Source of the DNA: Stenopsyche tienmushanensis
Lineage: Eukaryota; Arthropoda; Insecta; Trichoptera; Stenopsychidae
Assembly (NCBI GenBank): GCA_008973525.1
Contig: WACJ01000502.1
Location: forward strand, 2,170,001 to 2,234,000
Reading direction: 5' to 3'
Length of the DNA stretch: 64,000 bases
Shown here: piece after piece, positions 35,670-47,240 of the stretch
How positions within the stretch are numbered: position 1 is the first letter of the stretch
Layout of the letters: the number at the start of each line of letters is the position of its first letter
Position numbers and translations under genes: made by a program
Notes under the pieces: model-generated
Database searches by the model: none
What the model saw: the letters and a program-made list of their open reading frames with translations, nothing else
What the model was told of the DNA's origin: nothing

Positions 35670-35740
35670 ACTAGACCTCCTGTAGGATTCGAACATAAGA
35701 TGATTGATTTATAAATTCAACCACTTAACAGGATTTTAAA
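35670..35740 (-). repeat. Possible tRNA-derived SINE remnant
   Basis: On the minus strand CTGTTAAGTGGTTGAA resembles a tRNA A box, and ATGTTCGAATCCTAC, about 30 bases later, resembles a B box. No complete cloverleaf with good stems forms by eye, so a functional tRNA is unlikely. Confidence 0.3.
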
Positions 35741-35749
35741 CTTGCGGAT

Positions 35750-38640
35750 ATTGTATATGCACAAGTTTAAAATATTGATGTCATAATGTCAACATACGAG
35801 TCGAAAGGGTTAAATTTGTTTTGGAAAATATTGACGACAATATTTTTCAATTCCTTTCATACTTACATACATACACAAAAAGATCGAAGGACTCTATATT
35901 TAACACATTATATTATGATGATGATATTATGAGTAAATCAATAATAGATTAATGAGATCTATGATTTATGAGTCTCTATCCAGATTTAGCCAGACTTTCT
36001 ATTTTTTTATACACGACTAATACAAAAACATCCAATAAAGTCGGACAAGGCCGCTTGTGAGTGACTGATTTGCAACAATCATTGAAATGTCAATTAAACA
36101 TAATGATAATTGCGCCATTTAGGAGAAATTTTTAGAAAATTTATAATTAGGTTATTTATAACTTTCATATTTCTAAAAAAAAAAATGGATAAAACCATTT
36201 GTAAAATGGTAATCAACAAGTCACGATTTGTATTTCTAGTCAAGGTTTCTAATCAATTTAGAAATCGATGCAAATTGTGTGCATACAAATTGGAACAGAA
36301 ACAAATTCATTTGACTATAAAAAAAAGTTAACAGTAGCTTCTGTATCTAAATAGATAAGAACTATCATGAAACTATAAAAATAGCTCAAACCTTAGTACT
36401 TTGAAAAGGGAGGATCCATGAACAGATGTATTAATTGCTGAATCTTTTTTCAGAACTGAGTGGAAAAAATACATTTTTGAAATTGTCTCAGTTTTATATG
36501 ATTATTGCGAATCATTCGACTTTATAATTTTGTCTCAGTATTTGGTGTTTCAGGTTCTTAAAAAAAGTACTTCCTTTCCTATCCTAATATACTAATAATT
36601 ATAACCCAACTTAATCCATCCTAATAATTATATCCACATATGAAAATTTTGCCCATTCTACATCTTAAAAAAATTGATGTCAATTTTTTAGCTTATTGAT
36701 CGATATAAATTCTATTAGCGTGAAATCTCACTATTAAATCTGGCTTATTTATTCGCCTAATCGATTAAAATAATTTCCAAGAATATTGCAATGTGTTTGT
36801 TTAAAATTGTGAAAGTTTTATGAGTATGCTTTTCAAGAATGTTTCAGTCGTTCTCAATTCAACTTGTATTTATACATTAATTTGGAGCAAAATATGTTTG
36901 TATCCCGAGAAACACTCCCCATCGGCTAAATAAAGAACATCATTGCTTTGTGCAGCTAAAATTGGAGCTTTATTATCGTTTAAAAGGAACCTTACAAAAT
37001 CTAAAGTGGCTGAATAGCTTTCGTTGGAACTTTTATATTTCAAAGAATTTTTATGAAGGAATCTTTATTTCATTTAATAATAATGAAACTTTTCGATAAA
37101 CCGGGATCGAGTAAACATTTTGCTCGTACCGTAAAATTTACATCCACGTACAAAAAGGATTCATGGGTCTTTGTTCGATAAGAAGGTTGCTCAGAATGTT
37201 GCACATATGAAATATACCCAAACATGGCTAATAAATCTTCCTAATAAGATTACCATGAGTATATTTCAAGTGCAATTATTTAGCTGTAACAGGATATATT
37301 TAATTATTCTTCTTATTGTTTACATTCCTGAAATAAATCGATTGTTTTGTGATTAAAAACAGAATAACAGTGAAAAAGATATTTGTTCTCCGAATTAATA
37401 CTTGTGAAATATGAAACGTTTTGTGTAGTAAAATTCCATCATTTTTGTTTCTCGGTATTCAAGTATCTGTATTTGCAAATATTAATATTAACAGTTCTTG
37501 TTTTATGTCCTTATCACCCTTAACATCTGCAATGGATCTATGTCATCAATATATTTGCTATTTTTACAAATTATCCAATGGCTATTACATGTTAAAATTG
37601 TGGTTCTACGAAAGACTTATTTATGTAATAGATAGTAAATAAATAAGTTCATCATGATGTGTTTAATTGAACTCTTAGAATTTTTATTATTTGAAAATTA
37701 AGATCAATTTATAGTTTTTTACACGATGCGCCAGATCAAGTGTTACCAACGTCAATTCAATGTAGCCGTTAAATTGTTGATAAGTAATTATATTAGCATC
37801 AATTTTAATGCAATTCAATTGAAACAAGTTAGGTTCAAATCATTGATCTTTGATTTTCTAGGTCTAATCCAGATAAAAATTAATAAAAGTGTTAGAAACG
37901 ACACAAATTCTTTGACATTATAATGTTTTGTGTATGCAACTATATTTTTAGTGTACTGTATAATTGCATAGATAATCTGCAAAATAAGCTTTACTCCTTT
38001 AGAATTAAGAAATAAAAAATAAGCCCTTATTTGATCCTGGATTTAAATCTGAACCTGTATAATAAAAACATTGGAATCAACTCACAATACCATCAATTCA
38101 AATATTGAGCATTGATCAGTAGTCTGGTGGGTTGGCATAAACACGTTTTTCCATTATTATACCAGTACTTCTTTTAAAAGCCTACCGTGTTTTAAACATG
38201 TAATAATAATGTTTTTGAAAAACATCATAACTAACTGTTTTTGGGTTATTGCGTTCAATCTCGAGCAAATAAAGGTATTTTTTTTAGCATAAATAAGATG
38301 TTTCTCGATTAGGTTTGCTTTTTACATGAACTATAGCAGCTGTCGGTGGAGCAAATTATTGCTTTTAAGTGTTGCTTGTATACATTGCCACTTATTGTGT
38401 TCCGATAACCACAAATCACAGCTCAAATTTCAGCTGCTTTCTACGCGATAAAAATGGCGCGGTGCTTTGTTACTTTATTTCATCTTAAAAACCGTGAATA
38501 ACAATATAAAACTTATCTCTTTGTCGAAATACAAATGAAAATGTTAAGCCTCTGAATGCTAAGGTGAACAAAGAGAAACAAGAAACGTAAGAGGAAACGA
38601 TGTGAAATTTCATGTCCAAAAGCACCTGGTGGTGACACTA
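35750..38640. other. AT-rich DNA, no gene recognised
   Basis: The open frames at 36110-36331, 37171-37356, 37421-37642 and 37726-37923 lack any recognisable domain or splice structure. Confidence 0.45.
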
Positions 38641-38646
38641 AAAGTG

Positions 38647-38664
38647 ACGTAGCTTAAGCTACGT
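38647..38664. other. 18-bp perfect palindrome
   Basis: ACGTAGCTTAAGCTACGT is perfectly self-complementary with no spacer, in a GC-balanced segment (38560-39020) that contains no convincing gene. It could be a dimeric binding site or chance. Confidence 0.5.
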
Positions 38665-39299
38665 TTACTTCCACTCTTTAACTTTGACCAAACTCGCAGA
38701 GTCGGAACATTGTTGAAAGATTAAGTATCGCAATAATTGTTTAGTAACAAAACAATGTAGGGCGTCGGTTAATTTCCATTCCGTCTCCGGATGAAGGACG
38801 CGATTTCGTCAGGAGGCAATTTGAATACCTCGATGTTATGCTTTCGATGAATCGTCGTCTAGCGAAATTGAAGAGTGAATCGAGCATTGATTAACCGAGA
38901 TCCAATCAACCGTGAATCCGGCAAATCGTGCGATGAAAAAAGCGGCAGAATAGGCTTTTACGTGTGCGGAATCGGGCGGAATAAACCCGTATTTTGCCGA
39001 GAGAAATGCACAAAAAAGACCAACACTCGAATAAACTGCAGCAGCGTTCTACAAAAAATTCAGCAAGAAATACTCTATATTACTGTGTATACTATAATAA
39101 TACTTGATTACATAATATAGCGGCTATAGTGAATCGATGAACTATTGATAGGAGCCAATTTGTTAGGGGAAACCTTTAATTAGAAGAAAAATTGAGTAAG
39201 GATTTCCGTGATAACTTAAATACAGTTTCAACAATATTTTTTATCCGGAGCATTCTTTTTAAGTCTTAAAAAATAGTAGATTGGGAAGCATTTTGTTAA

Positions 39300-39537
39300 T
39301 GCAATTTTTTTATTTTTACAACCGATATGTGACACGGTACATTATTTTGATAAAAAAGCACTTTTTTTCTTCATTTGGGGTCGTATTTTCGCAATTTATT
39401 CCCATAAAAACGCCATATAATATTTGCTATTAATGATTATCCCTTTCTTAAGATAATCGATGAATAAAATACCGGGCGCATCCCAAAATATGGAGGCCAA
39501 AACCTTTCTACGAACTTATTGAGTGATGTGTTAATAT
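39300..39537 (-). pseudogene. Short mariner relic, copy 2 of an end-sharing family
   Basis: On the minus strand the shared end (CACTCAATAAGTTCGTAG, 39537-39517) leads directly into LASIFWDAPGILFIDYLKKG-type sequence (one frameshift within it) and then ASKYYMAFL-like and KIRPQMKKKKCFF sequence. The N-terminal half is missing. Confidence 0.6.
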
Positions 39538-39899
39538 AATGAGTCCTTTTTTTCTTTAATTGTTTCTTTATACCAACCATATATAATTCTTAAGCTTGGT
39601 GTCAGTAGCCAATCCCCAGTTTACAAAAATATTTGTATGGAACTGTGCGCTTCACAGTTCCAGTAATGTGGCGTTTGACTGTTGTGCACCCGCACACATA
39701 GAAAGTTACACACGATGCTACGAGGGAGAGAGAGCACTGTCTTTCCCGCAGTTTCCAAAATTTTAGCTACGAGTTGCCACTATCTGAAAGACTTTAACGA
39801 TATCATCTAATTAATATTTGATTTTTGACATTGCAATTTTTTACTCGAGAAATTTATATGTAGCTTTAAAATAACGAGTAATTAAATATTCATTATTGA
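39538..39899. other. Sequence between two mariner relics
   Basis: A GC-balanced patch with a GAGAGAGAG run at about 39723-39735. No gene or known repeat was recognised. Confidence 0.4.
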
Positions 39900-40335
39900 T
39901 GGTTCCTTTCTTCCTTTTTAAAGCCTGAAAAATCCTTCTTATTGCCCTAAAACAGCACCAAACAACGCTCTGAATTTTTGAAGCGTTGTTGTTTTTAATC
40001 GACTGTAAGCAAACGCAGTACCCATTTCGAATAAAGCTTTCTCATGGACAAATGTTGATACAAAATGGTGAATACATTGCTTTTTGGCATCCTTAATGTA
40101 TCAATTATCTCATGCAACTTCGGTTAGGCTATGATCAACCAAAACTATTTTGTGAATTTTTTCCATGTTTTCTTATGAACAAATGCCGAATTTTGGCGAC
40201 CAAAGCTTTCAGAATCATCAATGTTGTATATAATTTTGACACGTATTGCTTGACAGTTGGAATTTCCTAAAAATCATATGGATTTGTCAATTCTGCCATT
40301 AATGGCATCCTACAAACTTATTGAGTGAGGTGTTA
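39900..40335 (-). pseudogene. Mariner relic with N-terminal part
   Basis: On the minus strand the end motif CACTCAATAAGTTTGTAGGA lies near 40329-40310. The translation around 40120-39960 gives HEIIDTLRMPKSNVFTILYQ, then HLSMRKL and SKWVLRLLTVDK, the helix-turn-helix and WVPRLLT region of mariner transposases. It is related to 12440-12700. Frame breaks show it is dead. Confidence 0.65.
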
Positions 40336-40339
40336 TCTT

Positions 40340-42184
40340 TTTTTTCTCCCTATAGTACAATAAGCTTAAAAAAACTATGCTAAATCTATTGAAAACTATA
40401 AGTTGTATTAATAATTAGGATTATAACTAGTAACTAAACATTAAGGTATTTAGCCATTTTTAATATAAATGTGTATGTAAATGATACGCCTATTTCACAG
40501 TGTAGTATTGTGTTTCTGGAATAAAGGATGTTTTAGGGATAATAATATAGCGAATCGATCATCCTATGCAGTATGCTTATAAATCAAACAGAGTTCCCGG
40601 TGCATAATGCTTCCCTAATCCATTTCAGGATAATAGGCAAGAACTGTTAGAGTAGCATGCGTGATGAAGCATTCCTTAATACGTGCATATCAAAAAGGTA
40701 CACTGAAATACACCTGCGCTCGGAAAAGCTCTCACGTGTCTGCAGGAAATTGATATTACGAGGGCAATTCAAATTTGACGTGGAACAACCGCCAGAAATT
40801 GAAATTATGCCGGGATTCCCAAAGGAATCGCTTTTCATCGATATTTTGGACGTTTTATTATATTATTTAAAAAACATAGGTTCGATCTACATCGATCATG
40901 TTTCGTCTGTCACCTATGTACCCATGGGAATAGTTTATGATTAAATTGATTGAAAAGCGTGGTTAATATATCATTTTTTTTACTATTTGAAGCATTTTAC
41001 ATAATATCTAATTGTTTCTAAGACGGATGATAAATTCGATTACATTGATGAAAATGTCACCAATCTAGTCTACGAATTTGATGAGAAATTGTGTCATTAA
41101 TATCAGTTATATCATATTATGCAGATTTATTACAGAGATTAAAAAAATTGAATTAATTAATTTGCTTATCAAGAATGTTAAAAGTTGAACGCTTTTATCT
41201 ATAACGGATTATTGGCGTATGTGCAAATGTATAGGGTTTTTTGACAACCGACGTTTCCTATTTTATGGCTTATAAAGTTATTTTGTAGGAACAAGACTTG
41301 TAGCCACATTATACATACGACCTAAAGGCATTATATTTCTTACACGCTCTCGATTTTTCTCAGTCTTATCTTAAAGTCTTAAGCGTTTTATCATATAAAA
41401 TTATATTTTTCCTAGAACTAAAGATGATCAAACATCAAACTTTCATAAGCCGAGATCAAAATATTACATGGAATAATGTGTGTATGCAAAAAACACTATT
41501 TTTAATCAAATTTGGTCAATTTATTCTGTTTTACTTATGAAAATATTTAAAAAAAAATGTCAAATATAAAAGACGATAAATCATTCTACAAACAAATTTA
41601 TACAGTTACCCATGTTATCTTCTAATGATCCTACCGATTAGACAATTCTTTGGGTGATTTTAGATCATATTTTATTATAATGGGGTTGTTATTATGCTAC
41701 ATGTTTTTTATTTTTATTTAGCATAGTATTCATAATGCACGAAATACCCGGTGAATAAATATCACATTGTTATCGTAGAGATTTATTATTATAATAATCA
41801 CTACATGCATACATTGCAATTGCAGTTAATTATATTGAACAATAAATTTCCATGGCAGGCATTGATACTTGACTTATTGATAATATTATATTGGATTATG
41901 TGCCATTCAATACAAGTAAAAAAAAAAACAAATTTAGTAACTATTTACATTTTTTTATATGCAACATTATAACATATAATTCCCTTCATTGTTCAAAACA
42001 TCTTCTCATCACTTTTGCAGTCTTTTAATCCCTTTCTTTTAAAAAACTTTCCTACTTACAAGCAAGAAACGATTTTAAACGCATTTCCACATAAGTTGCA
42101 TTTTGAATCATTTTTCCCTCAGGCTGCTATAATACTTCCCAGTTTAATTCCTGTTTATCTATTAACAAATTTTACTTTACAGCA
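40340..42184. other. AT-rich DNA, no gene recognised
   Basis: A GC-balanced segment at 40570-40940 holds an open frame at 40657-40944 of no recognisable family. The remainder is AT-rich. Confidence 0.4.
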
Positions 42185-42252
42185 TGGATGTTCCTTTTGT
42201 AATTTTTGGTGCAAATCTTCTAATTATCGACAATAAACTTATGTAGTTATAT
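42185..42252 (-). pseudogene. Older mariner, left flank of nested insertion
   Basis: It matches the relic at about 3250-3305 (GCAAA-CTTCTAATT-TCGACAATAA). It is interrupted by the younger mariner and resumes at 43511. Confidence 0.6.
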
Positions 42253-42254
42253 TA

Positions 42255-43508
42255 GATAAAGCGAAAAGAAATGTCATTTTTTTTGGTTGCGTCTTTGCCG
42301 CCAGTTTGCCTCGGGTTGCTGTTGAATGAATACGTCAAGATTAGTGTCATTTTGAAGCTCTGTTGTTTGTCTTACTTTTTCAAATATTTTAATATATTTT
42401 TAGCCATAGTGAAAATATCCAAGCCAGAAATTGATGACACCCATTTGCGATCTTTTTTACTGTTTTTATTCGATAAAGGATTAAAAGCAAAATAAGCTAC
42501 CCAGAGCATCTGTGATACATATGGCAACATATTGAATATTCAAAAATGCCATAGATGGTTAAAAAAATGCAAAAGTGGCGATAGAGATTTGAAAAATAAA
42601 CCAAAATCAAGACGACCTCCAATAATCGATGATGACGCATTAAATTCTCTGGTAGAATCTGATCCTCGAAAAGCAATAAAGGATTTATCGCTAGACATCG
42701 GCTGTCTCTGGTTGACAGTAAAAGACCATTTGAAAAGACTCAGGAAAAAACATAGACAGGGAATTTGGGTACCGCACGAGTTGTCATCAACGGTCTTGGA
42801 ACAACGGATAACCATTTGTTCATCGCTATTGTCCAGGTATGAAACCGATCCATTTTTAAAAAGGATCGTTATTGGGGATGATAAGTGGGTCTTCTACAAC
42901 AATCCGAGAAGAAAAAACAGTGGCTTTCTTTAAATTAAGTACCTGTTTCTACCCCTCAATCGTCATTATCCTTGAAAGAGGTCCTCTTTTGTGTTTGGTG
43001 GGATTTTTTTGGCATAATTCACTACGAGTTATTAAAACCTGGCCAAACTATCACAGCAGAGCTATACTGTGCACAATTAGACAGGTTAAAAGCGGAAATG
43101 CTCAAAAAGAAATCAGTGCTAGTTAACAACAAAAGAAGAATATTACAGCATGATAATGCAAGACCACACGCAGCAAGGATTACGCAGAATAAATTTGGAA
43201 GTGCTATAACATTCCACATATTCTCTTGACATTGCACCTTCAGACTATCATCTTTTCAAGTCATTAGAACATTCGCTTTGCGATAAAAAAATCACTTCTG
43301 TGGAACAAGTGAAAAATCATTTCGATTCTTACTTCAGTGGAAAACCGGCCGAATTTTAAGAAAGAGGCATTAAAAAGCTACCTAATATGTGGAGGACGAT
43401 TATAAATAACAATTGAAACTATTAAATTGAATAATATTGTATAGGTTTAATTAATATACATTTTTTCTCTAAATAACAAAAAAATGACATTTCTTTCCGC
43501 TTTACCTT
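42255..43508 (+). mobile_element. Mariner element with both TIRs and TA duplication, transposase broken
   Basis: This roughly 1.25-kb element is flanked by TA (42253-42254 and 43509-43510). The ends mirror each other: GATAAAGCGAAAAGAAATGT on the left, and GGTAAAGCGGAAAGAAATGT read inward from the right, both continuing into CATTTTTTT. The transposase covers helix-turn-helix and linker sequence from 42532 with GIWVPHEL, the first catalytic Asp in IGDDKWVFYNN (about 42865-42905), CVWWDFFGIIHYELLKPGQ (about 42993-43050), the second Asp in HDNARPHAARI (about 43150-43182) and the third in LDIAPSDYHLFK (about 43227-43262). These are the three acidic positions of D,D34D mariners. The N-terminus is displaced in frame, and breaks lie near 42910-42970 and 43200-43230, so it is probably inactive, although the ends look well preserved. 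Compared with the other relics it is the youngest copy. Confidence 0.85.
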
Positions 43509-43510
43509 TA

Positions 43511-43880
43511 AATAACCTTTTTTAATAGTCAATTCGGGATTAAAAATTGGAATTGGAAACGTTGCTTATTGTTGTGTTTGGTCAAGGTGTGCGGTATCCA
43601 TCCTACCTAATAATAGCCATCCTATTCGTTTTGCCGATGAGTTCTAAATTATCTCAATAAGATCCCAATTTTTGCAATAACTTTTCGTTAGTTTGTCATA
43701 GATCTGACTCGATAAGGGATTTTAGTGCATCGTTATCAAAATTCGAAGGACCTCTTGTTATCAGTTCTTTTTTTAGCTACTATTACCAGATTTAACTTTC
43801 TTCAATCAATATTGTCATCTGCGGATTGTTACCACTTCATTATAAATATCTTTGAGTATTTTACTATTTTTGTGGCATGT
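43511..43880 (-). pseudogene. Older mariner, right flank of nested insertion
   Basis: Continues the older relic and matches 3364-3790 in order (AATAAC-TTTTTTA, AGTCAATT-GGG, CATCCTATT-GTTTT-CGATGAGTT, CATCTGCGGATTGTTA). It is read on the minus strand and heavily mutated. Confidence 0.6.
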
Positions 43881-45400
43881 TTAACAATAGTTATATAAAA
43901 CAATTTTTAGAAAGATGTTTCTATCACCGTATCATTACGCTCAAACATATGGCCTCAAAATATCTCCTTAATAGAAGTCTAGGGTCTCCTTAATATAAGC
44001 AATGGCTTTTATTATGCATTTCGGAATATTGATAAGCTTAAAATTCTAAAGAAATATTAGCATGTATGTTGATTGTTTTTCGGCTAAAATTTGCCGATAT
44101 TAACTGTAACAAGAATTAAATCAATCAGATTATATCATAAATCAAATGCGTCATATGTATCCTTATATGTTTAATAATTATGGCAATGTGATCATTTTCA
44201 TATCTATTTTCATACGAAATAAATGGAGCGTAAGTCGCAATAATCGCGCGATGAATCGACACATCAAAAATAGAAATAAACGCTCCCTTTTCGCTCATCG
44301 ACAGGAACGAGGAGTGTATCGAATTCAGGATAGTATGTATTATTTTTTTATATATTCTCTTGGAGTTCTTCCGGTGAACCGATCAAGAATTGGAACGTTA
44401 TTCGACGACGGTTCCGTCTGAGATTCGGCCGGCCTAATCAATTGCGGACAAAGAGAACGCCATTGTCAATTATCTCCGGTATTACTGACTCCATAGAAAC
44501 CTTTATCGCCTAATTTGAGACATTGCTCTCTATTATATAACAATAATCTAGAATGACTATTACACAATTCTGGAAACATTTTGGCGTTTTCCTCTACGTA
44601 TGGGAAAAATTCCATGACGCAAGAGCATCGTTTGGGTGATTTTTTCCGTTCCATTTACTGCGCGATATTTTGAAGCTCTACGAAGACTCTTTTTATTTCG
44701 ACCGTTTGCATCAGCTTACTCAAAGAAATGTTGCATTTTATAAAAAAAAAATAACCGTCTAGAGACCGTCAGTATTTTATCAACCAATTTCCACTTAAAA
44801 ACTACATACAAGCTTAACACGTTTCCAGCAATGGAGCTCGTTGGGGAGTGCGCTTTTCATACATAAGTAACTCATTCAATTTCATGTGCCAAAACCACAA
44901 TTTCTCGGCAACTTTGAGAGAAACTCAAGATTTATACAAGAAAGTTGAGAATGATTTCGCTTCCGAACCGGACGGAAGTTAAATTCGCATTTCGCAAAAT
45001 CACAAACACAATGAATTTCGCCATGTTAAAGCTGTAGCACAACGATATTCCTACTTTCTAAACGTCCTGTCGGACAAATTGACGATTGCACAAACTCATT
45101 TTCTAACACACAGCGTCTTATGAGACATGAAATCTGAAATGAGATCAGCTTTTCAGATCGCAAGTTTCAGCTTTATGCTTTCACAGCATGAATGCGGTAA
45201 GCGGATTAATTTGGTAATACTTTGATAGAAGATAATTTCGATGTTCGCATATAAAGCATTGATTTGTAATTAAATTTATGTACTTTTCAAAGAAACATTT
45301 TCTGTTGAGTTATCAGAAATATCATCGTAATATTTATCCTTCAGGCGAAATGTATGCAAGCAAATTATGGGGAAAATATCGGGGTTATCGGTATAGTATT
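43881..45400. other. Unique DNA, no gene recognised
   Basis: The segment 44200-45200 is more GC-balanced than its surroundings, with an open frame at 44146-44421 of unknown nature. No signal peptide, domain or splice pair was seen. Confidence 0.4.
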
Positions 45401-45597
45401 TATACTTAAAATCGAATCAAAGACGATCGAAAATTTCTACATACTAAGGAAAGATCTTATAGGAAGAACCATCAATAAAAAAATTAATATGGTTTATTGA
45501 TGCATTTTATAGAAGAAATTGCGAAAATACGACCTCAAATTATGAAGAAAAAAGTGAAAAGTGGCGAAAATCCTACGAACTTATTGAGTGATGAGTC
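45400..45597 (+). pseudogene. Short mariner relic, copy 3 of an end-sharing family
   Basis: RTINKKINMVY followed by FYRRNCENTTSN-like shifted sequence, with the block AGAAATTGCGAAAATACGAC as in the other copies. It then runs straight into CCTACGAACTTATTGAGTGA at 45573-45592. An internal deletion joins mid-gene sequence to the element end. Confidence 0.55.
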
Positions 45598-46960
45598 GAG
45601 ATGAATCTCGCAAATTATTATCTATAAAATTAGGCGACAATCTTCTAAAGATATAAAATACATCCAATAGCGATTAATAACTGAAATGGTTCAGAAGATG
45701 ATGTTTATACAGCAATTTGTCAATGTACAAAATAAATCTTGATTTGGGTCGCAGTGTAACACTTGATCTGGCGGATTTTTATATAAATTACACACAAATT
45801 GTATTTAATTTTTTATCTCACTTTTATTTAATAAATACATGCAAATTTATTCTAATTGGCAATTGAAATAATGTATACAATTTTTTTAATATGCAGATAA
45901 GACTTTTCATATCCAGCTAAGATGCACAATTTTTTAGTGTTATTATAGTTATGTTATTATTTTAAAGATAAGGTAAAAATGATGTATTTTTCAAATTTTA
46001 TTACTTAATGTTCCATTGAAGATGATAATCATGCTACACATATATTAATAGTAATGAGTTTTAATACAGAAATGCTGCAATTAAGCCTCCCGTGAATGTA
46101 TAAAATTGTAATGGGCTCACATACGGTAATAACCTTTTAGACCCCAATTATTTTTCAGCACAATCTCACACAGGTACTGTGAAATGAGATTTTCCCCGGG
46201 TCGTTTTGTGGCAATCAACATTCAAAATTTGGTAATTGATTTCTTGATAAATAGTTATTATTGAGGCTAATTGTTTAGCGACGCTTATCTAATGAGTCGG
46301 AACTGGTCCGATGAACCTTGCAGCCGAAATTCGACTATCCGACGGCGTTTCCTAATCCGTCGATGTTAATCTTTCATCATTTGAGAGTATTAATAAAGTT
46401 TTCGGATTAGGCTTTTTATCGAAGCACAAAATTGGATCTATTTCAAGATCGTCGATGTCGTTTATGGGCCGATGCACCACTCATTTTGCGCTTTTCGATG
46501 CTCAAATAGAGCCGCCAAAGCGTGCGATTCTATGAAATCGGATTATGATTTATCTCTCGTAATACAGTTGTGGAATATTTGCTTTGTTTGTCGGATATAA
46601 GAAGTTCATCGGAGCTATTTTCGCGCTTGACCAAATACCACCAGTTGCTATTGTAGTTTGAGCAAAAACTAGTTATTGTTATATTCCCACTGGGAGCCAT
46701 ATGGTCGGATAGACTACAATGTTGCACATTAGTTCAGCGCCTCTGGATAATAAGGACGTACTTTTTTCGCACTCTGGGGAATCTATTTGGTAATTTATAA
46801 AATAGGCAAACTCTAATACGATTATTAAAAAATACAAGAAGCGATCAATGTAGAACAAATAGTGGGTGGTAGGAAAACTTCCTTATTTTAAAAATTATAA
46901 AGATTTTTTTCACTTCATCTTATACAAATTACATTACTTGATACAACGTATATTTGAATT
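45598..46960. other. Unique DNA, no gene recognised
   Basis: A GC-balanced segment at 46180-46560 has no usable open frame. The minus-strand frame 46530-46727 has no known domain. Confidence 0.4.
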
Positions 46961-46969
46961 TACATTGCT

Positions 46970-47240
46970 GAATTAAAGTCTAAACTTTGTTAAACATTTG
47001 CATTAGTTTGTACAGGACAACAAGGTAGAAACGTTCCTTAAGCTTTTATATTAATTTATTCGATTTTATTAGCTTTTGTGGTATTTTGACTCAATTAAAA
47101 AAAAACTGCATGCAATTTTGTACATGGACTATCTTAGTTTTTAGTATTTAGGCATTTTACCCTTAACAATAAAAATTATCCGTCATTATTTCGGAACATA
47201 AACTGAGCCCAAACATAAGATCTCGGAATTTTCGAATACT
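46970..47240 (-). repeat. Fragment of the mariner-linked repeat family
   Basis: Similar to 59080-59345 in order (TTTTGTGGTATT, CAATT-AAAAAAA, GGACT-CTTAGTTTT, TTACCCTTAACAATAAAAA, a final GAGC-CAAA-ATAAG-TC). Diverged and without an open frame. Confidence 0.5.
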
